Positions 1-7,422 of a stretch of DNA of 19,538 nt are shown piece by piece. The translations under genes were made by a program, and so were the position numbers. Position 1 is the stretch's first letter. Each line of letters opens with the position of its first letter. Below the pieces are notes generated by a model that did not search any database, was not told the origin of the DNA, and saw nothing but the letters and a program-made list of their open reading frames with translations. This DNA comes from CAMEON01 sp964427175. GTDB lineage: Bacteria; Bacillota; Clostridia; Oscillospirales; CAG-272. Where the stretch lies: positions 1 through 19,538 of the forward strand of contig CAYRTP010000027.1 in assembly GCA_964427175.1 (NCBI GenBank), written 5' to 3'.

Positions 1-235
1 CCACCCAGGGGGCGTAGGTGCGCTCGCACCAGATATCCTCGTGGAGGTTGAGGCAATGGTAAAGGATACGGACACCCAGGTTGGACATACCGATCTCGTA
101 GGAGTCGGGGAAGGCGAAGGCAAACCGCGCCTTGACGGTGGATTTATCCGGGATGATCGGACCGTACTCGCCGCCCGCGTAGCGTCCGGGACGGGAGACC
201 GAGGTCAGAAGCATACGTTTCTGATCTTGATTCAT
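1..235 (-). CDS. TIGR03960-family B12-binding radical SAM protein, N-terminal fragment
   Basis: Only the first 78 residues are in the window; the gene runs off the left edge. The start ATG at 235 begins MNQDQKRMLL. The fragment has the typical opening of the TIGR03960 family: a GRYAGGEYG segment, then RFAFAFPDSYEIGMSNLG (the beginning of the cobalamin-binding-like domain), then ILYHCLN and CERTYAPW. The CxxxCxxC radical SAM motif would lie beyond the edge. Family members are large proteins of unknown reaction, usually followed by a TIGR03936/DUF2344 gene and ribosomal protein genes; that neighbourhood cannot be checked here. The gene starts 8 bp after the stop of the P-type-ATPase-like gene, so it is probably the third gene of the rlmB operon. 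Family assignment is from recognised motifs; function is unknown. Confidence 0.8.
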   Translation of the reverse strand, partial: MNQDQKRMLLTSVSRPGRYAGGEYGPIIPDKSTVKARFAFAFPDSYEIGMSNLGVRILYHCLNLHEDIWCERTYAPWV

Positions 236-243
236 GATGATCT

Positions 244-3200
244 CTACTTTCTTTTCTGTTTGGTTTTCTTACGGTCGGGCTTCTTGGCGGGAGCCTGCGC
301 TTTGGGGGCAGGGACCTCGGCCGAGGGCTCGGGGTTTTTGGGGGGCTGATCGGCATCTTGGCTGAGTTTTTTTCCGCCTGCGGAGGCCAGGCTGATCCAC
401 AGGGTGACACCCAGGTGGCAGAGCTGCCACAGGGCTGCCGTGGCGGAGATCAGCCATCCTTCCCTGTTCAGGCAGACGGCGGGGATCACCAGGCCCATGG
501 CCGCCAGGAGGCTGAGCCAGCTGCACAGATGCTCGCGGCGGTAGACGGTGAGCATGGCGCGGCAGGCCCGCAGGGTATGCCACAGATCCGAGCTTCGGCC
601 CGTGGCAAGCAGACCGCCCGAGCGGGCTTTGCGGACGGGCTCAAAGGCGGCGGGGCGCAGGACCTCGGTGATGCCCAGCTCCTGCAGGGGGCGGAAGCCC
701 TCGGAGGACGCATCCACCAGGGGATCGAAGGAAGACACCGAAACGGCACAGCCCATTTTCTGCAGGGCGGCGGCCATCTGCATGAATCTGCGTCCCACAC
801 GGTACTCTACGGCGTATGCCAGGTGGAAGCTCCGATTGAAGGCTACGTAAAGCACGTGGCTTCCCTCGCTCTTTTTGTAGCGTTGCTCCATATTGAGCTT
901 GGGGAGGCGCACGCCGCGTTGGGTCAGGGCGGTATGGGAGCCCATCATGATCTCGGTGGAGATGTTTTCCTCGGTATCCACCAGATAGAGGCGCATATAT
1001 TGCTCCTCGGTCTCCGCGATCTCGATGGTATAGTGATCGATCTTCCCTTCCTGCAGGATCGGCTCGGTAGCCAAAGGAGTTTGCAGGAAACGGAACACGA
1101 TATCGGCCTGACGGCGGTATTCCTCGGAGCGGGCATCGCCCCGCAGGGTGATCTCTTTACGGTTGACGGTTTTCAGGGCATCTCCGTCCGAAAAGATCAC
1201 ACGGAGGGGGGATCTGCCTACGTAATCCACGGGGGCGGCTGTGCCGATCACGGCGGCTCCCTTTTCCTTCAGGTAGCCGTTGACACTGCACAGGGGGAGA
1301 GTCATGGCCAGCAGGTAGGCCGAGGGCAGGCAGGTCATGTAGGCGGCGGTGAACACCTGCATACCGTCGGTCAGCAGGGCTCCGCCCAGGACCACCTCCA
1401 GGCCGCCGCAGAGGATGGCCAGCAGGAATGTGACGGGGAGAAAATAGTTCAGCCGTCCCATGTAGGGATTGTAGCGTTGGGTGCGGGTAAAATAGTCGGC
1501 AATTCGGCCTGTTCGCACCGCTGTGAACACCTTGCCCTCGGATTCCGACAGGGCCAGGGAGGCGGGGGTGGTCTCGTCGGTCAGGACATGGGCTTTCTTA
1601 CCCGAGGATACCACGGTGAAGGCCCGATATTCGCCCTCGGTGACCAGGAGCTCTGAGAGGACGGCGATGGTCAACATCAGGAGGGCGGCTCCTCCGAACA
1701 GGGTCATATCGACCTCGGGGCCTGCGACCCAGCTCATGACTCCGTGGATCAGCGAGATCAGGATGGCTACGGCCGACACTGCGTAACGGGTAGGCTCAAA
1801 ATCCAGCAGGCTCTTGAGCCCTCGCCCCAAGCGGGACAGGAAGGGCAGGCTGATGAGGAGGGTCCATAGGAGCCCCAGGGGGGCGTAGTAGGCCGATTCC
1901 GTCAGCGGGGATATGGCGGGACTTGCGGGCAGGACAGCCAGGAGATCGTAGGCCAAGGCAACCAGCGCGCCCATGGACGCGACCGCCAGGCGGCCGATGT
2001 TTTTGTATTTGGCACGGCTGTAGGCATCTTCAATGCGGTCGGTATCCTCTCGGCCGTGGTATTCTCGCTCGGCTTTGACGGCGGGCTGTTCCCCCGAAAC
2101 GCAGGGGTTCTGACTCTCGTGGGCCTTGGCCATGAGCCGTTCGACCCGCATTTGTTCATCGACGTGGTGGAGGGCCTCGTCATATCCCAGGCGCATATAC
2201 AGATCGGTGTCACCAAGGGCGGAATCTGTTTCGATCGGCTCGGGCGCGGAGGATGTCGGAGGCTGTTCTTTCCTGTCTTGGACGGGTTCAACGGACGTTG
2301 GGGGAGGCGTTGTCTCCGCCTCGGCGGTGCGGGGGGGATTGGCACGCTTTTGTACCGTGTAAGAAATATCGTCCAGTCCCAATTGAAGGGGATCGTAGAT
2401 CTGCGCGGTCTGGGGAGGTTCGGGAGTGGGTTTCTTTTCGGATGTCTCGCTGACCGCTTCGATCTTGTCAGAGTCGGAGGATTCGGCATCATGATCCGAC
2501 TCGGGCTGAGTTTCGGTGGTCACGGGCGGGATGGTTGGAATGGGATCAGCAGAGATCTCGGTTTCGGGGAAAGCCAGGCTTTCCGAAACCAGGCGTTGGT
2601 TCTCTACGGCCAGCTCATGCAGGCGGCGGCCGCCCATGCCCTCGGGGGAGATCTGACCGTTCAAGCGGTCATCGGTCCAGGTCTCGCCGGTCGGACGGCG
2701 GTAGGGTTGCACGGGAGCCGTCTGCGGTGCGGGCGGAACAGGACGGGGCGGGGGAATGACAGGGATATCGGAATCCTCTGCGGGGAGAGGGGCTTCATCT
2801 TGTTCTTCGGTATCTGTTATGGGTTCGGGGATGGTTTCTTCGTCGGTGCCGTCCTCAAAGAAATCGTCGTAGAAGACGGTTTCGGTGAGGGGATCTTCTT
2901 CAATATCCTCGTCTTCGGGGTACTCCTCGTCGATGGGTTCTTCTTCGAGGTCTTCATCTTCGGGGTAGTCCTTGTCGATTGGTTCTTCTTTGAGGTCCTC
3001 GTCTTCGGGGTAGTCCTCGTCGATGGGATCTTCTTCGAGGTCTTCGTCTTCGGGGGAGTCTTCGTCGATGGGTTCTTCTTCGAAGTCTTCAGCTTCGGGG
3101 TATTCCTCGTCGATAGGATCTTCTTCGAAGTCCTCGTCTTCGAAATAATCTTCGTCGGAATATTCTTCCTTCTCCGCGTCCTCCTCATCCTCCTCATCAT

Positions 3201-3435
3201 CGAGCGTTTCAAACTCGGAGGTATCGGGGATTTCGATGGAGGTCTCGGCTGTTTGATTTTTATTCAATTGGGCGCGGAGCAGCTTGGCCAGGTCATCCTC
3301 CTCTCGGGAGGGCTCTTCACGCGAGGGCTCCTCGCGGGGAGCGTCTGCGTCGGAGAGGTTCATGGAGGCTTTCAGCTTTTCGGCCCAATCCACCTCTGCC
3401 GAGGCGGTTGCGGGTTGCTTTTTGTGGTCGGACAA
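244..3435 (-). CDS. P-type ATPase-like membrane pseudoenzyme with acidic repeat N-terminus
   Basis: 1063 residues. Residues 1-475 are disordered and very acidic, with five 15-residue repeats at 104-178 and Pro/Thr/Glu-rich sequence after. About 480-600 holds four hydrophobic segments, 600-663 a small soluble loop, 664-715 two more segments, 716-970 a soluble region, 972-1020 two final segments, then a basic Lys/Pro/Ala tail. This 4-2-2 layout is that of P1B metal-transport ATPases. Local matches fit: LPSAYLLAMTLP sits where CPCALGLATP would be; VIFSDGDAL (S749) where VVLDKTGTL would be; IMMGSHTALTQRGVRLP and HVLYVAFNRSFHLAYAVEYR look like the end of an N domain and start of the P-domain return; VSSFDP (D904) replaces TGDNP. 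The phosphorylated Asp, DKTGT, the TGE of the A domain and the CPC metal site are all missing. I infer a non-pumping relative, perhaps a scaffold or sensor. The start is TTG, chosen for the GGGAGGG site 7 nt upstream. It lies between rlmB and a radical SAM gene. Confidence 0.7.
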   Translation of the reverse strand: MSDHKKQPATASAEVDWAEKLKASMNLSDADAPREEPSREEPSREEDDLAKLLRAQLNKNQTAETSIEIPDTSEFETLDDEEDEEDAEKEEYSDEDYFEDEDFEEDPIDEEYPEAEDFEEEPIDEDSPEDEDLEEDPIDEDYPEDEDLKEEPIDKDYPEDEDLEEEPIDEEYPEDEDIEEDPLTETVFYDDFFEDGTDEETIPEPITDTEEQDEAPLPAEDSDIPVIPPPRPVPPAPQTAPVQPYRRPTGETWTDDRLNGQISPEGMGGRRLHELAVENQRLVSESLAFPETEISADPIPTIPPVTTETQPESDHDAESSDSDKIEAVSETSEKKPTPEPPQTAQIYDPLQLGLDDISYTVQKRANPPRTAEAETTPPPTSVEPVQDRKEQPPTSSAPEPIETDSALGDTDLYMRLGYDEALHHVDEQMRVERLMAKAHESQNPCVSGEQPAVKAEREYHGREDTDRIEDAYSRAKYKNIGRLAVASMGALVALAYDLLAVLPASPAISPLTESAYYAPLGLLWTLLISLPFLSRLGRGLKSLLDFEPTRYAVSAVAILISLIHGVMSWVAGPEVDMTLFGGAALLMLTIAVLSELLVTEGEYRAFTVVSSGKKAHVLTDETTPASLALSESEGKVFTAVRTGRIADYFTRTQRYNPYMGRLNYFLPVTFLLAILCGGLEVVLGGALLTDGMQVFTAAYMTCLPSAYLLAMTLPLCSVNGYLKEKGAAVIGTAAPVDYVGRSPLRVIFSDGDALKTVNRKEITLRGDARSEEYRRQADIVFRFLQTPLATEPILQEGKIDHYTIEIAETEEQYMRLYLVDTEENISTEIMMGSHTALTQRGVRLPKLNMEQRYKKSEGSHVLYVAFNRSFHLAYAVEYRVGRRFMQMAAALQKMGCAVSVSSFDPLVDASSEGFRPLQELGITEVLRPAAFEPVRKARSGGLLATGRSSDLWHTLRACRAMLTVYRREHLCSWLSLLAAMGLVIPAVCLNREGWLISATAALWQLCHLGVTLWISLASAGGKKLSQDADQPPKNPEPSAEVPAPKAQAPAKKPDRKKTKQKRK
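2902..3126 (-). repeat. Five in-frame 45-bp tandem repeats coding acidic 15-mers
   Basis: Five consecutive units of 45 bp encode residues 104-178 of the pseudo-ATPase. The consensus unit is EE(D/E)PIDE(E/D)YPEDED(L/F). Units differ by a few substitutions, for example one has KEEPIDKD and another has SPEDED. Degenerate partial units flank the array (SDEDYFEDEDF before, EEDPLTE after). Because the unit length is a multiple of three, copy-number change would keep the frame. Confidence 0.9.
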
Positions 3436-3474
3436 TTCAGTCCCTCCCTTCTGTTGCGGACCGGAGTGGGGGAA

Positions 3475-4506
3475 TCACGCCTGATGATGCTGACGGGCGA
3501 TCTCGGCCAGGATCACCGAAGCGGCGGTGGAGACGTTGAAGGAATTGACGTGGCCGTACATGGGGATGGACACGATGCCGTCGCAGGCATCCTTGACCAC
3601 GCGGGACACGCCGTCTCCCTCACTGCCCATGACCAGGGCGCAGGGGCCTCGGAAGTCGGTATCGTAGTGGGCGGAGCCGCCTGCCTCGGCGGCGTAGACC
3701 CACACGCCAGCCTTTTGGAGCTCCAGGATGGTGGTATGGATATTGGCGACCTTGGCTACGGCCAGGTGCTCCATGGCACCCGCGGAGGACTTGGCCACCA
3801 GGGCGGTCAGCCCTACGGCGCGGCGGCGGGGGATGATGAGGCCGTGGGCTCCGCAGCCCTCGGCGCAACGGATGAGGGCACCCAGGTTATAGGGGTCGGT
3901 GATGCCGTCGGCAATGACGATAAAGGGCTTCTCACCCCGCTCGGCGGCGATGGCGAGGATGTCCTCCACCGAGCAGTAGTCCTTCTGGGCCACCATGGCG
4001 ATGACACCCTGGTGGGGGACGAAGCCCGCCATATTATCCAGCTTGGTCTTATCGACTTCTACGATGGGGATGCCCTTCTCCACGGCCTCGGCCACCAGGG
4101 CTACGATGGAGCCCTCGCGGTCGCCGCGGCGGACCAGGAGCTTGTCCACGGTGCGGTCGGAGCGCAGAAGCTCACGGACAGCGTTTCTACCGATTACAAG
4201 GCCCTCGGCCTCGGGATCGGGGGTGTTGCCGTCTTCGTCAAAATCGTCACGGGTATCGCGGTCGTACTGCTTTTTCTCGTAGGCCTTATGCTCGTCGCGG
4301 GGACGGTCGCCGTAGGGCTTCTTTTCATAGGGCTTATCCCCGTAGGGCTTTTTCTCATAAGGCTTTTTCTCGAAGGACTTGCCCTCCTTATAGGGGCGGT
4401 CGCCCGTGGGGGTGAAGTTCTTGTCGGCAGGATATTTCTTGACCCCCTTATTCCCTTCGGGCTTATAGGGCTTTTTATGATTGCGGTCGTTCTGATCGTA
4501 TGCCAT
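3475..4506 (-). CDS. rlmB: 23S rRNA (guanosine-2'-O-)-methyltransferase RlmB (SpoU/TrmH family)
   Basis: 343 residues. Family knowledge: RlmB makes the 2'-O-methyl mark on G2251 of 23S rRNA using S-adenosylmethionine. The conserved part begins near residue 103 (GLVIGRNAVRELL, the substrate-binding domain) and is followed by a SPOUT trefoil-knot domain with all three motifs: DPYNLGALIRCAEGCGAHGL (motif 1), LVMGSEGDGVS (motif 2) and IPMYGHVNSFNVSTAASVIL (motif 3). Residues 1-101 are an extra low-complexity tail rich in Lys, Tyr, Pro and Asp, with a KPYEKKPYGD decamer repeated around residues 48-67; such basic tails occur in some Firmicute RlmB proteins and may bind RNA. The ATG at 4506 has GAAAGGAAA upstream and a good promoter in front. 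It is the first gene of an operon with the pseudo-ATPase 39 bp downstream. No cysS or mrnC neighbour is present. A TrmH-type tRNA enzyme is the less likely alternative. Confidence 0.88.
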   Translation of the reverse strand: MAYDQNDRNHKKPYKPEGNKGVKKYPADKNFTPTGDRPYKEGKSFEKKPYEKKPYGDKPYEKKPYGDRPRDEHKAYEKKQYDRDTRDDFDEDGNTPDPEAEGLVIGRNAVRELLRSDRTVDKLLVRRGDREGSIVALVAEAVEKGIPIVEVDKTKLDNMAGFVPHQGVIAMVAQKDYCSVEDILAIAAERGEKPFIVIADGITDPYNLGALIRCAEGCGAHGLIIPRRRAVGLTALVAKSSAGAMEHLAVAKVANIHTTILELQKAGVWVYAAEAGGSAHYDTDFRGPCALVMGSEGDGVSRVVKDACDGIVSIPMYGHVNSFNVSTAASVILAEIARQHHQA

Positions 4507-4548
4507 GGTCTGTGTTTCCTTTCAAGTAGATATTGATATACAGAGTAT

Positions 4549-4577
4549 ATTATAGCACAAAAAATGAATTTTGTATA
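4549..4577 (-). promoter_or_regulatory. Sigma-A promoter of the rlmB operon
   Basis: On the minus strand: TATACA (-35, 4577-4572; 4 of 6 match), 17-bp spacer, TATAAT (-10, 4554-4549; 6 of 6). The leader to the rlmB ATG would be about 35 nt. Surrounding DNA is AT-rich. Confidence 0.75.
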
Positions 4578-4610
4578 GGGCTTTTTGGAGATTTTTCGGA
4601 GTTTTTGGGT

Positions 4611-4641
4611 AAAAAATGCCCCATCCCTGTGGGGGATGGGG
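4611..4641 (-). terminator. Intrinsic terminator after the first ECF/anti-sigma operon
   Basis: A 9-bp stem CCCCATCCC/GGGATGGGG (4619-4627 with 4633-4641) around a 5-nt loop is followed, in the minus direction, by CA and six T residues. It lies 10 bp past the anti-sigma gene and separates that operon from the rlmB promoter. Confidence 0.85.
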
Positions 4642-4650
4642 GTGGGGAGA

Positions 4651-5997
4651 TCAGGCGGCGGGGTCATGGATGAGGATAGCAGTGTTGATTTCGTTTTCGG
4701 GATTGTAGCTTTTCAGTTGGTAGATGCGGCCGTCGGTGATCTTTATAATACAGCCGGGGCCGATGCAATGACGGCCGATATCGGCGGCCACAGGGCAGTC
4801 GGGGTCTGTGTGTTCATTGAGGGAGTTGGATTCTGCGGGCTGTTCCACCTCTGCCCACGTGCAGTCGGCAAAAATGATGAAGACTCGATACTCCTCGGCT
4901 CCATCGGGCTTAATGCCTACAAAACTGTAATCGTTGTTGCTGTCGATGAAATCCCAATTTTTGCTGATTTCCTGATCGGCAAATGCGGTTTGTTTGATCT
5001 CGAGGTATGCAACAGTTGTTATCTCCGACCGAGTCACGGGGGTGAAGTCCACCATGTTGTGGCCATCCTTCCCTGCCTCGGCAAATTCGAGGAGCAAAGT
5101 TTCCACCTGCTCTTCGGTCACGGTAGCAGGGTCGGTGAAGCGCACCGAGCCCAGGACGGCGGCGCGGGTGATGGTATTGGCATGGCGCACTCTGACGGGA
5201 TGGGTCATGGGCTCGAGGTACTTGGAACCCACGTACAGAGCCCCTGCGCCTGTGATCTGCCCTTCCTCGTTGGTGACGGTATAGCGGAGAATATCCTCCT
5301 CAATCTGATCCTCGGGGGCGGTGTAGCCCATATACAGCACCACGCTGGAGGTGGCGGGGTCGAAAGTCAGCTCGCTTTCGCAGTAGGTGAATTTCCGGTT
5401 CATGGATACGAGATGCTCACCGTCGACGCGGTGCTTCAGCATCGAGATGGCTGAATAGAAATTCAACCACTCATCATGTTCGGGATGCGGGTTATAGACC
5501 ACATCCACGTAGCCCAGACATTCGGTGGTGGCGCGGATGGTGACGGTCTCGCCGGGGAGGCAGTCGAAAATCAGAATGTTCATATTCCGGAAATCCTCGC
5601 TGTTCTCCATACGGATATCCTCATCAAGCTGCAGGGTCACGTTGGTGCCATCCTCGGTGGTTCCCTCGTCCTCATCCTCGGTGGACAGGCTCAACAGCTT
5701 GACCAGGGGGGTATCGTAGTAGAACAGGGCTTCCTCGGTAGCATCGAGTTCAGGGGCACTCAGCTCGGTGGAGGGAGGGGTGACGGGGTCCTCGGTTTTG
5801 AGCAGGGGCAGGGTCAGCACGGTGCCCAGGGCCAGGACGGCGGTGAGGCAGGCGGCGGTGGCGGTCAGCCAACGGCGGGTGTGGGTGGCTTTGGATACGG
5901 CGGGAGTATTGGTCTCCATGGCGGTCAGGGCCTCCTCCAGGGTATCGTCACGCAGGTGATTGAATGCGTGGGAGAGTTGATCTCGGTTGGTTTTCAT
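4651..5997 (-). CDS. Putative transmembrane anti-sigma factor paired with the ECF sigma factor at 6023-6604
   Basis: 448 residues from the ATG at 5997, preferred over an upstream in-frame ATG at 6039 because AGAAAGGAG precedes it at a normal distance and because the longer form would overlap the sigma gene. Residues 1-42 are a charged cytoplasmic part with HAFNHLRDDTLEEALTAM, suitable for a sigma-binding helix. One membrane segment spans about 43-66 (WLTATAACLTAVLALGTVLTL). The remaining 380 residues would be outside the cell. They show no motif I recognise; Cys residues cluster near the C-terminus (DCPVAADIGRHCIGPGC), which may form a disulfide or ligand site. It follows the sigma gene by 25 bp. 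The anti-sigma role is inferred from position and topology; no zinc-binding HxxxCxxC anti-sigma motif is seen. Confidence 0.65.
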   Translation of the reverse strand: MKTNRDQLSHAFNHLRDDTLEEALTAMETNTPAVSKATHTRRWLTATAACLTAVLALGTVLTLPLLKTEDPVTPPSTELSAPELDATEEALFYYDTPLVKLLSLSTEDEDEGTTEDGTNVTLQLDEDIRMENSEDFRNMNILIFDCLPGETVTIRATTECLGYVDVVYNPHPEHDEWLNFYSAISMLKHRVDGEHLVSMNRKFTYCESELTFDPATSSVVLYMGYTAPEDQIEEDILRYTVTNEEGQITGAGALYVGSKYLEPMTHPVRVRHANTITRAAVLGSVRFTDPATVTEEQVETLLLEFAEAGKDGHNMVDFTPVTRSEITTVAYLEIKQTAFADQEISKNWDFIDSNNDYSFVGIKPDGAEEYRVFIIFADCTWAEVEQPAESNSLNEHTDPDCPVAADIGRHCIGPGCIIKITDGRIYQLKSYNPENEINTAILIHDPAA

Positions 5998-6022
5998 GAT
6001 CTTATCGGTTCTCCTTTCTTGG

Positions 6023-6604
6023 TCATACCTGTATGCCACGCTTTTCCAGGACGCGGCGCAGGCGGTTGCGCATACGGTTCAGACGCATTTCGACGGCTCG
6101 CTCGCTCAGGCCGCGGCACTTGGCGATCTCGCTGTTCGGGTAGGCGGCGTAGTAACGGAGCAGAAAAATGGCTCGGTTCTCGCGGTCCAGCCCATCCAAA
6201 AAGGTTTGGAGGGCATCACGGATCTCCATGGACTCTCCGTTGCTCGGGCCGTCGGGGTCGGCCAGGCATTGGTCCAGCTCCTCCAGGGCGCAGACGTACT
6301 CTCCGCCTCCGCGGCGGTCGGCCGTATTGAAGCGCACCCGATCAATGGCGCGGCGGCGGACCAGGGTGCTGACGTACGGAAGCAGAGGGGTATCGGGATC
6401 GGCGGGCGGGGTGTGCCACAGGTCCAGGAGAGCGTCGTTGAGACATTCCTCGGCGTCCGCCCCCGAGCCTGTGATCCGCAGGGCCAGGCCGTAGAGCAGT
6501 CTGCCCCAGCGGTTCGAGACCTCGGACAGGGCCGACTCGTCCCGCCGCAGGAGCCGCTCCCGAAGCAGACTGTCGGGCGAGTAGTTTTGATGTACTGAGG
6601 ACAT
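6023..6604 (-). CDS. ECF-type RNA polymerase sigma factor (locus 1)
   Basis: 193 residues, normal for an ECF sigma-70 family member. Region 2 covers about 15-95: a core-binding part (DESALSEVSNRWGRLLYGLALRI), DAEECLNDALLDLWHT, and the -10 reading RRRAIDRVRF segment. Region 4 covers about 130-190, with RAIFLLRYYAAYPNSEIAKCRGLSERAVEMRLNR, a helix-turn-helix for -35 recognition. The ATG at 6604 has GAAAGGAGGG only about 4 nt away, but no better start exists nearby. The putative anti-sigma gene follows in the same operon. An imperfect nested inverted repeat lies upstream (6633-6679). It is homologous to the second sigma factor at 7419-7982 but clearly diverged. What signal it answers cannot be told from sequence. 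Confidence 0.92.
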   Translation of the reverse strand: MSSVHQNYSPDSLLRERLLRRDESALSEVSNRWGRLLYGLALRITGSGADAEECLNDALLDLWHTPPADPDTPLLPYVSTLVRRRAIDRVRFNTADRRGGGEYVCALEELDQCLADPDGPSNGESMEIRDALQTFLDGLDRENRAIFLLRYYAAYPNSEIAKCRGLSERAVEMRLNRMRNRLRRVLEKRGIQV

Positions 6605-6632
6605 AGGCCCTCCTTTCGGGGTTTCTTGTGAG

Positions 6633-6679
6633 ATTTTGCGGTGGTGTCGAACACGTGTTCACCCTATATATCGCAAAAT
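6633..6679. repeat. Nested inverted repeats upstream of ECF sigma gene 1
   Basis: An exact 12-bp palindrome GAACACGTGTTC (6649-6660) sits between the arms of an 8-bp inverted repeat, ATTTTGCG (6633-6640) and CGCAAAAT (6672-6679). The two are nearly concentric. They lie 29-75 bp upstream of the sigma factor ATG, where the promoter should be, so an operator or regulator site is plausible. Confidence 0.6.
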
Positions 6680-6704
6680 GGGGGGAGAACTCACGGGTGG
6701 ATTC

Positions 6705-6742
6705 GAAAAAAAGTAAAATTTCCCCGCGAATTTACGCGGGGA
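6705..6742 (-). terminator. Intrinsic terminator after the second ECF/anti-sigma operon
   Basis: Stem TCCCCGCG/CGCGGGGA (6721-6728 with 6735-6742), 6-nt loop, followed in the minus direction by a T-rich tract including seven consecutive T (A at 6706-6712). It lies 6 bp beyond the anti-sigma gene at 6748. Confidence 0.88.
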
Positions 6743-6747
6743 GGGTG

Positions 6748-7422
6748 TCATTCGAGGATGGTATTTTGCTTGCCGTCGGTGGTGTGGACCGTGAAGGAAA
6801 ACAGGTCGGTGACCGTAGAAAACCTATTGGCGTTTTTCAGGGGCGGGAGGTCAATGGTCAAAAGCGTGCCGTTGCAGTCGATGAACCAGGAGTTGGTCCG
6901 TGCGTGGTAGGCCCTCCCGTTTTGGACCGTCAGGTTGAATTGCCCCGTGACCCCTTCCATGGTTGCGCCGCCCGGTTTGCTGACGTACACGCGAATGGAA
7001 TGGCGGTCATTGGAATCGCCTGTATCCGTGGAGGTGAAGGTGAAGCGGTATGCGTTTTCGTCCTCCCAAATCGTCTCCAGCGTGTAGGCATCTGTCTTGG
7101 ATGTGGGGATCACCAGGAAATGGCTATTTTGCCAATAGGAGATGAATTCCTCCATGCTTTGGCCGCTGTACAGGGGGCCTCGGCAGGCATCCGCGTTGCC
7201 CGAGGCTGACTCTTGGGTGGTTTTCCAGATGCCGATTGTTCCAAGAGCCAGGCAACCCATCAGGGCTACCGACGCGGCGATCAGGAGGAGTTTGCGGACG
7301 AGGCGGCTTTTTCGGGTAGTGGGGGTGAACTCCGCGGGGGTCAGGGGGGCGGCGGCTTCCTCGATGAACAGGTCGTCCAGGCCGCCGATGAGGTTGAGCA
7401 GTTGATTCTCGGTTTGCTTCAT
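6748..7422 (-). CDS. Putative transmembrane anti-sigma factor paired with the ECF sigma factor at 7419-7982
   Basis: 224 residues. The ATG at 7422 overlaps the sigma stop codon as ATGA, so translation is likely coupled; AAGGAGG lies 10 nt upstream. Residues 1-43 form a cytoplasmic part with LLNLIGGLDDLFIEEAA; one membrane segment spans 44-66 (KLLLIAASVALMGCLALGTIG); 67-224 would be an external domain of mostly beta-like sequence (YTLETIWEDENAYRFTFTS, HSIRVYVSKPGG). It is half the size of the other anti-sigma protein and shares topology rather than obvious sequence with it. No zinc-binding anti-sigma signature is visible. The role is inferred from the coupled sigma gene and single-pass layout. 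Confidence 0.62.
   Translation of the reverse strand: MKQTENQLLNLIGGLDDLFIEEAAAPLTPAEFTPTTRKSRLVRKLLLIAASVALMGCLALGTIGIWKTTQESASGNADACRGPLYSGQSMEEFISYWQNSHFLVIPTSKTDAYTLETIWEDENAYRFTFTSTDTGDSNDRHSIRVYVSKPGGATMEGVTGQFNLTVQNGRAYHARTNSWFIDCNGTLLTIDLPPLKNANRFSTVTDLFSFTVHTTDGKQNTILE

Noticed and set aside
2902..3126. Regular repeats that could suggest a CRISPR array
   Set aside because: Units are contiguous without unique spacers, 45 bp long and in frame with the protein; they encode acidic 15-mers.
2056..4536. Very long open frame on the plus strand opposite the pseudo-ATPase and rlmB (also 358-1656, 11590-13824 and 15444-16934)
   Set aside because: The minus-strand frames carry clear protein families or a ribosome site and domain layout. 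The plus-strand readings are Gly/Val/Leu-rich antisense products with no ribosome site and no motif, and they cross operon borders.
6605..6700. Classical ECF autoregulatory promoter (GAAC...CGTC) before sigma gene 1
   Set aside because: GAACAC is present within the palindrome, but no CGT-type -10 element follows at 16-17 bp on the minus strand, so I did not annotate a promoter.
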